64,000 bases of DNA, taken from positions 19,922,337 through 19,986,336 of the forward strand of contig NC_060064.1 in NCBI RefSeq assembly GCF_020283565.1, written 5' to 3'. Position numbers and translations under genes: made by a program. The notes under the pieces were generated by a model that was given only the letters and a program-made list of their open reading frames with translations, was not told the origin of the DNA and made no database searches. Shown here piece after piece: positions 46,585 to 60,900 of the stretch; position 1 is the first letter of the stretch; each line of letters starts with the position of its first letter. Origin of the DNA: Trifolium pratense (lineage: Eukaryota > Streptophyta > Magnoliopsida > Fabales > Fabaceae).

Positions 46585-47330
46585 CTCAATATCAACTCTT
46601 CCAACCAATGTGAGACTTAACTCACTTGATATATCTCGACATCTTCCCTCAACCGCGAGTCTCTTCATGTCAGCCATTCACTGTTAGGCCATGAGGAAGA
46701 GCCTCACCGGGTTAGATCGACACATTGAGTCCAGAGCAACCATACATGTGATTTTTTATATCACATATCATATCTTCATCCAAAACCTTAAAGCATTAGG
46801 TATATAGATCCTCTCATTTATATGTTGCTTAATATCAACTCATCAACTAAAATGAGACTAATTATATATGTCAACAATAATTCTCAACAAAAAGAAATAA
46901 AGATAAGGCATATAATAATGCTATATCAGTTATGTACACTTGCAAATTTATCTCTTACACAACAAAGTAAAACACAATATAAAAATCTCAACAACACCAA
47001 CATTGCCATAAAGCTAAAAAATTTAAATGATCGAGTATTTGCTAGACAGATTTTAAGGATATAAAATAGGGAAATCAGCAAGAAGCTTGTGCTAATTAAT
47101 TCTTATTACAATGTTCATTCTAGTATGAAATATTGTTTTTCTTTTCTTTCATACCAAGCCTTCTTGGTGTCTTATTTGGTAAGTGTGAGTGGTTAAATCC
47201 CACAATGCTTAGAAAAGTGGAGGTTGAAAGTGAGATGACCCATAAACCTAATACCTTAAGGTTTTGGGTAAGAGTGTGGTGTCCAACTCACTTATGAAGT
47301 TGTTCTTGAACTCAATACGGATGATCCCCT
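46585..47330. repeat. dispersed repeat copies (one direct, one reverse)
   Basis: ATCCAAAACCTTAAAGCATTAGG with CAA(C/T)GTGAGACTTA-like ends at about 46600-46870, and the reverse complement type (TAAGTGTGAGTGGTTAAAT, GGTTTTGGGTAAGAG) at about 47165-47330. Same family as 3545-3735 and 52680-52855. Confidence 0.55.
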
Positions 47331-48539
47331 TACTGCCCACTCTGACCTAACGGATATCCTTTATCCATTCATTTATTTATTTATATATTAAGAGAGAACA
47401 CAAGCAACACGTACACTTAGCCGCCTAAACCCTTCATATCCTTTTTATTAAAAAAATATAAACAACTCATCTTTTCTCCAAACAAAATCAATTCATCTAA
47501 TCTAATCTAATTAATTCACATAATCTATTGTCACCCTTTACCCTTCATATTTCTAATTCGTGGAGCCTTATCAGTCGTACAATTCAATTTCCATTTGTGA
47601 TAAACCTCTTTATAAAAATAAGCCTCTTATTTCCAACAAACTAACCTCTTTAGGTATTTAACTTTTTTCTGAAAAATTGCTAACATGTGGTCTTAGACAA
47701 ATGTAAAATATTTTTTTTAAAAAATTATTTAACTTTTTAAAATTTAAATTTTTTAATATAATTTAATTCAATTTTTTTTAATCAAGATGGATTCTCCTTT
47801 TTTTAATCAATTTTTTTCATATAGAAAAACTAATGCCCATTTGCTTAAGAAACTCAAAAATCTTGGGAAACTTTTTTATAGCCGTGGCAAATACCAATAT
47901 TTAGCCGTCACTAAATTATGCGATGTCCGAATAAGCCAGACTCAAAATTAACGTGGTACAATTTATTAGACACAATCTATGATGCTTTAATTTTAGCTAC
48001 AGTTTTGATCGTGGATAAAGAATGTGTTTTTTTGTAGTGCCACTGTCACATGCTATACACTACACAAGTACACATGGTAGTAGTTGTTAGGCCCGACACC
48101 AAGACAAGTATGAGGTGTGCAACGACATCAAGTCCCTCAAAATTTTTGAGGTCCTACAATAATAATCTTATATGTTATTAATATTCTTAAAATATTATAT
48201 TTGCATCAATAGAGTAGTAATAGACTATGATATGTTTGTGTGTAAGGTTGTAAGTTGATTATTTTGTATTATACGAAAAGTCCTCTTTTTCTAAAATAAA
48301 TTAGTTCGTCTTTAAATTTGCCTTAAGCCTCTGTATATTTTTGACCGACCCTCATCTTGATGGCCCTTAGTCCCATGAAGACTAAAAATCAATCAATCAA
48401 ATATCAAGAGTGCTTTTCTATAGTGACTATAAATTTAATGAGATGAAGGTTTTTCCTCCGCCATCATATACTACACTGACTTGCAAGGTCCTTTTTTCTT
48501 CTCATTGGTCTTAAATGTTTTTAATTTTTTTCTTGGTTT
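47331..48539. other. intergenic, no gene seen
   Basis: AT-rich. No supported feature. Confidence 0.5.
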
Positions 48540-48625
48540 TCATCACCAGTTTAATCACATTCAAAGCCGATTCTGTCATCAAATGATTTTATCTCTCTTA
48601 CTATCGTAGTTGTGGGGGTCTGTTT
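48540..48625 (-). mobile_element. SINE family A fragment
   Basis: TTTTCATCACCAGTTTAATC and TCATCAAATGATTTTATCTC, ending near TCGTAGTTGTGGGGG: about half of a reverse copy. Confidence 0.55.
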
Positions 48626-48984
48626 TTGGCTTTCACACCACATGTTTTTAATGTTTTTATTTTTGTTGAATGAGTCCCAAAATTAATGAAGCTAGGGTGA
48701 GATTGGTCTTTTCGCAGAATCTAGCATTACATATATATCCTTTACCTTTGTTCTTTCTTATTATATCTTTGAGTTGAACTCTTTTTTGTTCTTTCCATCT
48801 TTGGTCAGACAATTTTTATCTTTCTACTTCCACTTCATTTGAAATTTCCTTCAACAAATTAACACAACCAAAAAGACAAAACCTATTATTGTTTGGATTG
48901 CTCCATGTTATTCTGCTTGTTGTCTCATAAATCATAGAGTGTTGTGTGTGAAAGACAAAATCGATGAAGCTAGCTTTGAGATAA

Positions 48985-51900
48985 ATGAAAATGTTGTCCA
49001 CAATGTCAGGCTCAGAATTAGTGAATATTAATATTTTAATTTTGTCATGTTTTTTGGCTTTGAATTGCTTTCTTCAAGAGTTTGGATCCAATGGTCAACT
49101 CATTCCACAAGATGAAGGTACGTACCATTCATTTTTTCTTAGTTATTATTCAATTCAATGCTACTTTATACTATAGTGAAGAAATTAAATTAGATTAAAT
49201 AGAGGGTAGCCCAATTACTAGAGATTGAGACAATAACAAAAACCACTATGGAGTCGGTTTCTACACGGCTTCTTAGTTTGAGGATTTTTCTTCGATCATA
49301 ATGTTTGTAGTTCGCGAAGTTATAATACAACAAAAACCACTATGAAAAACTTTTTAAAGCATGGTTTCTCAAATCATACTTCAAAGTTATAATACAGGAC
49401 CAAAAATATTTCTTTCTATCCAAATTTGATTTTGTAGTTATGAATTTTAAATCTAAGACGAATATAATAAAACACATATATTTGGAATACGAGAAAATTT
49501 TAAAATTGAAGATGAGATTAGTGTAAATCTACGTTGAAAATGTTCTACTAAAAAAACTTATAGAACAGATAGGATTAGCTAGTTTATTCTTTTATTCTTT
49601 CTTAATTTTTTATATATATTTCCTAAATTTTTGGACAAAATCCTCTCTCTGCATGAGCTACCTTCTTTGTTATATATCCTGTAAAATTATTATGATAAAT
49701 TATTATTATTATTATTTTGGAAAAGCCATTATTGTTTATTTTCATCACCAATCCCATGTGAGATGGTTTCCTTTGGGCCAGACATGTTTATATTAAAAAA
49801 AATAACTTCTTGTTATCTCCTTGAGCATAACTCCGATTGATTGATACATCTTATTATGAGTTAAAATTTAAATATGAAATTATTTATTTATTCACTTTAA
49901 TATCAGACATTTTTAATACTAGACTGTTTAACAAAAGAAATGTCCCAAAAATATAAATTAAGAACAAAAAATATAATTTTACTTTCAGAATTTGTGTTTT
50001 AAAAATAACACTTTTTAAACTATTAAATTGTAAAAAAATTGAAAACAAAAATAATTCACTTAGATGTCGAACTCAACTTTTCCCGAATAATTTGTAAATG
50101 ATGGCTAATTGGGAAGTTTTTCTAGAAACGTTTTCTTTATTTTCATAAGTCAAATTTGGAGAGGCTAGAGAATGCATGGTGATGTCAAACTCGAATCTGA
50201 CCGCTATTAATTATTCATGGGTTTTGGCTGTTACTCATTTCTCTTGAAAATTTCTATTATTTAGTACAGTAGTGTTGATAAATTGACAATACAATTAACA
50301 ACTTGATAATGGTATTGGTCATTACCTGCCCTAATTATTGATCCTAACTAATTTCAGCTTTGTTATCTTAGTTAATAATTTTTTTTTTTTTGACTAAAAC
50401 TTAGTTAATAATTTTATAAAACAAAATGCATGCATGTTAATTAATTTAATACTACACATACGTGTATGTTAATTTAAAGATATTATTATATATATGCTAA
50501 TTAGGTCACACTCCAACTATATACACCCTAAAATATTCATGGGTTTAGTAAAAGTCAAATAGTTTGATCATCTACTCTATCCGTGATAATTTATAAGCAA
50601 ATTTTACATTTTTTAAGTTTATTTCATAGTTAATGTATCTGAATTTAAATATATTAATTATGCAATAAACTTAAAAGGATAAATTGCTTATAAAATATCA
50701 CGGAGAAAGTATTTCTTAGATTGTAAGTAATCAAGTTGAGAGATGATTGAAAGCTTTGTATAATAATTGAGGAGAAAACCACTCTCATGCAAATTATTGT
50801 TGCTTCAGCTTTCACAAACGTGTCGCATCTCAACCGAAAAAGAGGGTGTAATTTTTTTTGAACAAACCAAAATGAGATATATATAATAAAACAAATAGAG
50901 AGTGCAAATTTAATACTCCTATGAGCCACCAATAAACAACACCCAAAGTCAAAAAAACAAAATGATGTGATATTCGGTGACGATATGAAAAATGACAACA
51001 AATTAATTATGAGAATTCACGATTTAATGCAATCTTATAAAATATAATAGTATTTTTATGTTGCAACAAAAATTATAGAAATGGTGAGTATCGAATGGAT
51101 TTTTTGTTGAAATTTGTTTTCGTATACCAAAAAAATTGCTTTAGTTTTTAAAAAAGAGATTTTTCTTTTTATTTTTAAAAATGATTTTTACAATAACTTA
51201 AACAAAAATAGTAAAAGATATTATAAATTCATCATTTTATAAATTAAAAAGTGATTTTGACATTCAGTCATTTAAATATTCATGTTAGAAATTTTAGTTT
51301 AATAAAAATCACATTTTTTTAAAAAATAAATCTATAAAAAGTTGTTTTTTATGATAAGCTATTTAAAATAATTTCTTATTTTAGAAATTTTTTAAAATTT
51401 TATCATCTAATAAAATTTTTAAGAAAATAATAAAATACCTAAAACGTCATTTTTAAAGAAGCTATTTAAATTAATTTTTATAAGAAAAAATAATACACTA
51501 CAAAAATTATTTTAAAAAAAATGCTAAAACTGCCTTATATTTTTCTTTCTCCCTCCTTTTCATCTTTTTTTCTTCCTCTCTCCATCATCTTTTATCTTGC
51601 CCACCACAAATGACTTTGACCAACCGAAAGTACAAAGATAACTATATAAATAATTGAATTCTTTTGATGAGTGTCAACTTTTTTTTTTACTCTCAATTTC
51701 ATTACACTGTCATTTTACTTTTGAGTTTAATTGTTATGTAAAAGATTCTTTACACATACATTCAATAATGAGTTGTCACATCATTTAATAAATGTGACAC
51801 ATCATGTGTTTTTAAATACCATACATAATGTATTAGTGAATTATTGGATGCATGTGTAAAATAATTTTACACTAATGGTGCATATAAATTAAATTCTTTA

Positions 51901-54900
51901 TGTTTCCCGATCTACGTATTAATTTTCCAATTTTATCTATATCTATCTATATAAGTTATAAATTTCTACCTGCAAAGAATATTTTCGATAATTGTTAAAG
52001 TTTTTATTAATTTTAATCACCGACCATGCTAAACCATAACACTCCAACGTGTATATATATATATTAAGATTTTTAATAAACATAAACACTATTAATGAAT
52101 CTATTAGAATTATTCACCTTAATAATGTAAATAGTACATATTCAAATAAGATGTGTATTAAATAATTCACGATTGTTCTGAGCTAAGTTTTTTTTGGTAC
52201 ATTAATATAAATATTATATACCACATGATAATTTGGAGCGCCCAAAAAATAAAAATAAAAAGCATTTTATAGTATTTTTTATCTATTAACTGAATTCATC
52301 CTAATTGACATATTTTTTATTATCTTTGATGTCATTATACTTTTAATTCATAAAAAAATCTATTAACTGAATTCATATTCTATGTAAAAAAATAAAAATA
52401 AATTATAGCTATGAAAAAGTTTAAATTAGTGATAAAATAATTCTTTTAATAATATAGCTAGCATTAATACTTTCATGATGATTATGCGGAAGTCTCTTAA
52501 AATTTTAAGTTGAGACTAATTCAATTCTAAGAAATCGGGTTGTAAGGTGATGCTAGTCCGTAATCATATTTTAAAGTCATCTTTGGCGACCTATTTATAA
52601 AAATTTAATATCAAGTAGCCCAACAAAAATTAGAGAGTTTTGACGGTGTTAAAATTTTTGGCTGAATAAATGCATCCTCATATACAACGAGGTATGCCAA
52701 CAATAAGGTCAATGCTCTAAGATCTCAAAGAGAGAGACACCACATCTCCACCAAAAACTTTAAAGCATTAGCTTAACTCTGTTGTAAATCCAACGTTTCC
52801 CGTACATAATCGAGGTTGGACTTAACCACTCACGATTGAAACAATTTGGTAGTTGAATTAGAGTCTAACTTGGAAGAATTTACACAGTTGAAATGCATGT
52901 AGTGGTGTAACTAACTACCTAAAGTAATTGATTTGTGTATGTTGCAGTAAAATCACTACAAGCAATATCAGATAAACTAAAGAACGTGCAATGGAAAGTC
53001 ACAGAACGTTCCTGCGTTGATGATGGAGGCTTCAGTAATGACAATCTTAATACTGAGAATGACATCGTCAGGAATGTCTCATGCAATTGCAATTTCCAAA
53101 ATAACACCGTTTGTCATGTTACTAGCATGTACGTTTTTTTTCTTCTTTTCTTTCTATTTTGTTACTGTTTCAATTGATATTATGTAGCTAGGGTATTGTA
53201 AACTTTTTCTTTAAATCAATAAGTTGTGTTCCAACCAATCGTTAGTCCATTGATGGTGGACTTGGTAGGTAGGACCACAGTTCAATTCCCGCAACTGCGA
53301 TCGAGACTCGGGAGGGGCTGAAACCACTTGATGCAAGAACTAACTCCCGAACCAGATTAGGCGGTCTAGTGAGTGGATACCGGTGAAAAAAAAAAATTTG
53401 TGTTCTTTTTTTTGACAATCAAAAACTCATATCATTTCATTATTCAATAAAGGAGTAATACAAGGAGGTAGCGTCTCACAAATATAGCGACTAGACCAAG
53501 AAATGGCCGCCCGAGCAAGCGTGTGAGCAACCATATTCGCTTGTCGCTTTATAAACTTCACCACAAAGTTTGGATTAAACATCATTACATTTTTAATGTC
53601 ACAAATAAGAGAACTGAACTCTGAAGTACCACCACGTAAGTTGTGAATTGCATCCACCACATTCTTCGAATCCGTCTCAAAGATGGCGTGTGTGATGCCT
53701 CTGTCCTTCACTGCTTTCATCGCTTCAAGTAGTGCAAGCGCTTCGCCTTCAATTATAGAACATTTACCTTCATTCCAAATAGTTCCAGCCTTCACAAAAC
53801 TTCCCGTGTGGTCTCTCAAACACCAACCAGCACTTGATTTATTTAACTCGTTATAGAAACCTGCATCGGCATTGCATTTATACCATCCCGTAGGCGGTTT
53901 TTGCCATGTTAAAACCTGTTGTTGCTGCTGTTCTGCGCCTGGCCTTTGTTGCCATTGAGTCTGCACCGAGTACCATTCACACCATAGCTGCCTAGCTTTG
54001 AGTCCCAAGCTTCGTCCTGCTTCCGTCGAGCCATTCCACACCTTATCATTTCGATTGTTCCATAAGACCCATAGCAGTACCGCAAAAAGTCCTGCAGTAT
54101 CTCTATCCATGTCATGACAGATGGATTTAATCACATCCTGAGTTGTATGGTACTGCTGCATGCGAGCTGCTATAACCTGTGCTAAACCAGCGGCTTGACG
54201 TGCTTGCAAACTGTCATTACAATTAAAAAGTATATGCCAATCATCCTCATTACTTTGTTCACAAAGTGGACATAACAAGGGACAAGTAACACGCCTTTCT
54301 TGGAGACGAGTGCGAGTTGGAAGGCACCCTTTACAGATCCTCCAAAGTAAATGTTTTGCCTTCGGCGGCGCGTGTATTTTCCAAAGGTACTGCCAATTCT
54401 CTTGTGTCATCTCCTCCACCCTTCCTGTATTATTCAACATCATATTATATCCACTTTTAACACTATATTGGCCATGTAGACTATCATTCCAAATCAATTT
54501 ATCTTCCTCAACCATATCAAATAAAGGAATATCAAGAATATTACTAACAACATCAGAGGAAAATAAAGACTCAATTTTTTCCTTGTCCCATTTTTTCTCA
54601 TTAGGCAACAGAAGGTCATTAACATTAATCTTATGCGCACCTTGAACTTGCGGTGATTGAATCCAAGCTCCTTCTTTCTCTCTCAACCACGGATCACCCA
54701 TGACATTTATATTAGTGCCCTTCCCAATAATCCACCTACAACCATTCATTAGAATATGGCGAGCTTTCCAAATACTACGCCACGCATAGCTCGGGTTATG
54801 ACCAAGGTTGGCATTAAAAAGAGATGAATTAGGGAAATACCTTGCTTTGTATATTCTGGCCACTAATGTGTGTGGTTTAGTCATGATGTTCCATCCTTGT

Positions 54901-57900
54901 TTAGCTATCATTGCCAAGTTAAAAGTATGCAAATCTTTAAATCCCAATCCTCCTAAAGCTTTCGGGAAAGCCATACGATCCCATGCTAACCACCTTATCC
55001 CTTGATTATTCGCCCCTCCTCCCCACCAAAATGAGTTCATCATTCTTTCAATTTCGTTGATGGTAGTTTCCGGTAGGAGATAGACACTCATCACATAAGA
55101 TGGAATGGCTTGTAGGACTGACTTGATCATGATCTCTTTACCCGCTCTAGATAGCGCTCTTCCTCTCCAAGAATTTATCCGCTTCCAAATTCTATCCTTT
55201 ACATAACCAAAGACATCTCTCTTTTTCCTTCCTATCATGGATGGAAGTCCAAGATAACGTCCGGTTCCAAGAACATGTCTGACACCCATAATTTTTGAAA
55301 GGTCCTCCTGTGCTGATATGCTGAGATTCCTGCTAAAGAAAACCTCTGATTTGGTCAAATTTATCTCTTGGCCTGAAGCTTGTTCATAGATTTTGAGGAT
55401 TTGCATAAGGTGTAGTGTTTCATCTAAACTTGACCTGCAAAACAAGAAGCAATCATCAGCAAATAAAAGGTGGGACACCGCCGGTGCCCCTCTGCATATC
55501 TTAACTCCATGTAGGTCTCCTCTTGCCACGGAATTTTTTATTAGAGCTGTCAAACCCTCTGTTACCAGGAGGAAGAGATAAGGAGAGAGTGGGTCTCCCT
55601 GCCTTAGCCCCCTCCCTGGATTGATAGGTCCTACTTTTTCAAAGTTCACCAAAACTGAATAGTTTACTGAACTAACACATAGCATCATCCAGTGTATCCA
55701 CTTATTAGCAAACCCCAATCTCTCAAGCATACCGCGCATAAAGCCCCAATCTACTTTGTCATATGCTTTACTAATGTCAATTTTAAGGGCGAGTTCTCCT
55801 TTCCATCCCTTAGTTCTCCTTTTAATTGCATGAATGACCTCAATAGCAATAAGTGCATTATCTAGAATAGACCGCCCTTCAACAAAGGCTGATTGTTCCT
55901 CCGAGACACACTTCTCAAGGCACTCCTTTAACCTATTAGCCAACAATTTGGAAACCATTTTATACAGCACGTTACATAGGGATATCGGCCTCATATCCTT
56001 CATAGAGACAGGATTCTCGCATTTTGGGATTAAACAGATATTTGTTTCATTCAAAGATATTTGTGTTCTAGTGATTATTGAATATAAGTTAAAGTTGAAT
56101 ACCTAAGTTTAGTTCCCATTTCGTATAATCTTTTCACAAGCTCTCAGAAATAGTCTCACAAAATTTATGTCAGTAAATAAATTCAAATAAGTCGATCCAG
56201 ACAAGCTTAAAACCATTTGTTATAGCTCAAAATTTCTTTTAACATTTCACATTTTCTATCTTATATTAAGTTAACTGAATTTTTTTAAATTTTCCCTTTG
56301 TAATTTTATTTAACTAGTTTTTGTTATGGGATACTAATATCATCTTGGCTATGACAGATTTCTAAAGGGCCAAAATATAGCTGGAGTTATGCCTAGTGAA
56401 TTTGGAAACCTTACTCAATTGAAAGTACTGTAAGTGGTTTTTTTATATTCTGTTTCCTTCATCTTTTCCTTCGCGTGTTCATAAATTTCTCGTTTCATTA
56501 TTGTCGTAGAAAATGTTGTCATTTACAGCTAACTGCATAAAATGCACATTGGTAAATTAAGTGTGCCGAAAAGAGCATTGTGATAGATAGCAATATGCCA
56601 ATATATACCATAAGTATGATTGCTTATTGTTTCGTTTTAACATTCATCTGCTAATGAGTGATTGAAGTTTCTATTTCATATGCAGTGATCTCTCTCGTAA
56701 CTATCTCAATGGCTCAATTCCGACGACTTTTGCTAGCAATTCTCTAGTTGTTTTGTAAGTTTGTCATTACCTTTGCTCCGTGCGTATTTTGTGATTCTAT
56801 TTACGCATAAGTCAAGAACTTTCAATTTTATGGCTAGTGCGAAATTCAGATTAAAATACTTTCTTTTAATTTTGTTAGAAGAATAACAGATTTAAAACTT
56901 AGCTTAAGTGGTTAACCAGTTAAATTGTTTTATATTGATAATTTGCTAACTTGGATACTGATCCTCTCCGGACATGAGATCTAGCTGATAGACTGTAGTC
57001 GGTCGTTGGTTTATGACCATTGGTGGTTGTACGGCGTTGTGAAGGAGGGGCGGTACCTGCACACACTCCGACGATCAAGTCAGTAGGCGCCAAAGGTGAG
57101 AGGTACTCCATTTAGGGTTAGATAAGACATACATAACCTAGCCCATAATGCAGGTTTATGTTGAAGAGAACTAGGGTTTAGAGAAACCTAGAACCTTCTC
57201 TTGGACACTTGAACTGTGAAAAGGTGTTAGCTGATAGCTAGGCGGCAGAATCTGGCGGTTCACGTGTCCCAGCAAGCAGTAATTACGTGCATTTTAGGGC
57301 GAGTCCGTTGTATGGTCCAACCTGTTAAGTGTAGTTCGGGTAACCCGGTCTAGCTCACGGATGGGCCTTGGCCCAGTCCGGAATAAAAACTTTCCTTGAG
57401 AATAAGAAGCATTTTAAACTTTACCTAAGTGGCTTTTATTATTTACCATGTTTTTGTGTTTCAAATGATCAATGTACTACTGTTACTATGATTCAGGTCG
57501 CTTTCGGGAAACGGATTAAGTGGTCCAATTCCCACAGAAATTGGTGATATTGCTAGCTTGGAGGATCTGTAAGTGTTAGACAAAATTAATTTTGATGTTA
57601 TATTAAAAAATGTTACATATAACAGATTTAATACTTATTATTATGATAATGTTTGTTTACATATTCACAGGGTCTTGGAAAATAATCAACTAGGTGGACC
57701 ACTTCCTCCTAGTCTTGGAAATTTGAGCAAGTTGAAGACACTGTAAGACTGTTTTTTTCTTCTTCTATTTTCATTTTGAAACACATAACAAATCTTAATC
57801 AATTATTTCAAAAGTGCTTTTTCTGTGCATAGCTAATAATCTTTTTAAATGAATATGCAGGCTTCTTTCTTCAAATAATTTTACAGGGATAATACCAGAA

Positions 57901-60900
57901 TCATTTGGCAAACTAAAGAATCTCACTGATTTGTGAGTGATATTATTAGTGATATTATTATGAACTGATACAAATGTTTCTCTTATATATGTATGTATCT
58001 TTTAAATTTTGAAAACTTTCTTTGCATTTTCTGCAGTACGATAGATGGAAGCAGTTTATCTGGACAGATACCTAGTTTTATTGGGAACTGGACCAAACTT
58101 GACAGATTGTTAGTATACATACATTTTGATTCATCGATGACCTGTGTTTTTCTTGCTGGAGAATTTTCAGAATAAGATTTTACATTATGCTTAATATCGT
58201 TCCTATTTTCTGATGAAATTTTATGTTTTGATAGGAATATGCAGGGAACATCTATGGAAGGTCCTATTCCCTCCACCATATCTGAGTTGAAACTTTTGAC
58301 GGAGTTGTGAGTACTTATGCATTTTTAAAAAACTTTACACTATCAATCAATCATAATCGTCAGATCATTAAAAATGTTTGACTTTAATCATAACTACTTC
58401 TAAATTCACACATGTGATTGGTTATGCATATATTGTACAATTGTTGTGGGATAAAATCTTCAATGGTGGAATATTTCCTTCTCACCGATGAAAAATTTCT
58501 TTGTAACAGGAGAATATCTGATTTGACAGGATCAGCTATGACATTTCCTAATCTAAAGGATTTCAAAAACTTGCAACTCTTGTAAGTTGAAAACATTTTT
58601 AGCTATTTTGTCAAGAACAATATGATTCATTTCGGCTCTTAATGTAGTTATGTTTCTGACTCAGGGAATTGAGAAATTGCTTAATCACAGGCCCTATTCC
58701 TGATTACATTGGTGAAATGGAAAGTTTAGTTACTTTGTGAGTCAAATTTAACATTCCAAAATTTCTGTTTATGGAATTTGAGGTATTTCATATGTGTAAT
58801 GATTCATAAGACCGTTACCTAACATTATAGTAAATTTACTTCGCAGAGATCTAAGCTTCAATATGTTGACCGGTTCAATCCCAAATTCAATTCAGGGCTT
58901 AAAAAACCTTGAGTACATGTAAGTGAACATTAATCCATTAACTAACCAGAAGATCAGCCAAGAGGATATATATATCTTGAAAATTTGCTATGTTTTCTTA
59001 TTGATTTAACTTTTCTGTATGGATGCAGGTTTCTGACGAATAACTCTTTAAGTGGACCGATTCAAGACTGGATACTGAACTTCAAAATTAACATGTTAGC
59101 ATATTTCATTTACTATACTTTCACCAATTGCATAATTTAAACTTGTCACTAGGAATTTAGCATTGCAGAATTACACCATATATTTGGTTTAGTTTTCTCT
59201 CTTGTGATTTATCTCAAGTAGTAATTGCGTTACTTATGAAGAAATTAAAATTCAATCTAACGACGTGGTTTATTTCAGAGATTTATCTTACAACAATTTT
59301 ACAAAGTCTTCTGCAACTGGCTGCCAACAGTTGAATCTGTAAGGTTCTCTTTGTCTTACAATACTATATAAGCATTTCATTCGTGTCAATGTTATTATGC
59401 TAACTAGTTACTCTTGCTGAAAAGGAACTTGGCTTCAAGCCAATCGTCTTCATCGGTCACTACACCTTCGTAAGTTCTTTCCATATTTCTACACTTGGCT
59501 TATCACAATTGAATTGAATAATCCATTGAAACTAACTAACATAATCTTGTAGAACATTTTGTTTGAAGAGGAACCTTCCTTGCGCAGGAAAACCTCAGTG
59601 TGAGTTTTGATCTTATCTAGTAAACAATTGGAACATGTGTGATAGTTTCTTTCTGGTGTTAATTGTGATTAGATCTTTCACTTTGTTTTTGAAGATAATT
59701 CATTGTTCATAAATTGCGGAGGACCTCAAGAGGATTATGATGGAAATCACTATTTTGGAGATCTGCAAACAGATCGCGTTTCAAATTTTGTTGTTAGAAA
59801 TGAAGGACAATGGGCTTATAGCAGCACGGGAGTGTATATGGGAATTGTTAACGCAAATTATATGGCATCAAATACATATTCTTTGAATATTAATGGCTCA
59901 GAATACTATAATACCGCACGGCTTTCACCTATGTCACTTAAATACTATGGCCTTTGTATGGAGAAGGGAAGTTATAAAGTGAATCTCCATTTTGCTGAGA
60001 TAATGTTTTCAGACGACAAAACTTTTAGCAGTCTTGGAAGACGCATATTTGATGTTTCAATTCAAGTGAGTACTGAATCAAAATAATTTGTTTCATTATT
60101 TTGATTGTTTGTTATATTTTGTACTACCTCGAAATACCAAATACTAGCTTATATTTAAGAACGGAGAAAGTATCTGGTATTTGAAGAAGCTAAATGTCCT
60201 AAACTGAAGGTATAAACGTAAAGTGCTACATCATCACAGGGTTTTAAATATTTGAAAGATTTTAACATTATGGAAGAAGCTGGTGGAGTTGGAAAGGGCA
60301 TCACTAAGGAATTTGATGTCGAAGTCAATGACAACACGTTGGAAATTCACTTATACTGGGCAGGGAAAGGAACCAATGCGATTCCTGTCAGAGGTGTATA
60401 TGGACCTCTTATATCTGCTATCACAGTAACACCAAGTAAGTTTTTTTTTCCTTATCATCTTTCTATCAACTACCATGCTAAGACATGTTCTATAAGCATT
60501 TCAACTTTGATGTAGACTTCAAAAATCATTCAAAAGGGTTGTCTGCTGGAGTTATTGTTGGAATTGTAGCCGCATCATGTATCCTTGTCATATTGATATT
60601 GGTTACCCTTTGGAAGATGGGTTTGCTTGGCAGAAAATATGTAAGAGAGAAAGGTAAGATTATAGTCCAAAATATAAAATAAGGAACAAACATGATTTGT
60701 ATGCCGGAGGCATAAAAATTACCGTATGGAACTATGGATACAAAATGCGGACAAATTTAAAGAAAAAACTGATTTGGATTCAATATTGTGGTAAACACAA
60801 CTTTTTTCTCCTAGAAATTTGTATGGTTCACTATTTTCCTTTCTAATTTGCCTTTTTGTAATTCTTTTCTTACCAATTTTTAAAAATCTGAATGGTGATT

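Larger units (their letters stand above)
49118..52947 (+). other. intron 1 of receptor kinase (3.8 kb)
   Basis: AT-rich intron with a Stowaway-like MITE (50575-50709) and a dispersed repeat (52680-52855). A 115-codon minus-strand open frame at 50654-51001 has no recognised domain. No gene inside. Confidence 0.8.

Noticed and set aside
50654..51001. 115-codon minus-strand gene in the receptor kinase intron
   Set aside because: No domain; low-complexity hydrophobic sequence from AT-rich DNA overlapping a MITE end.
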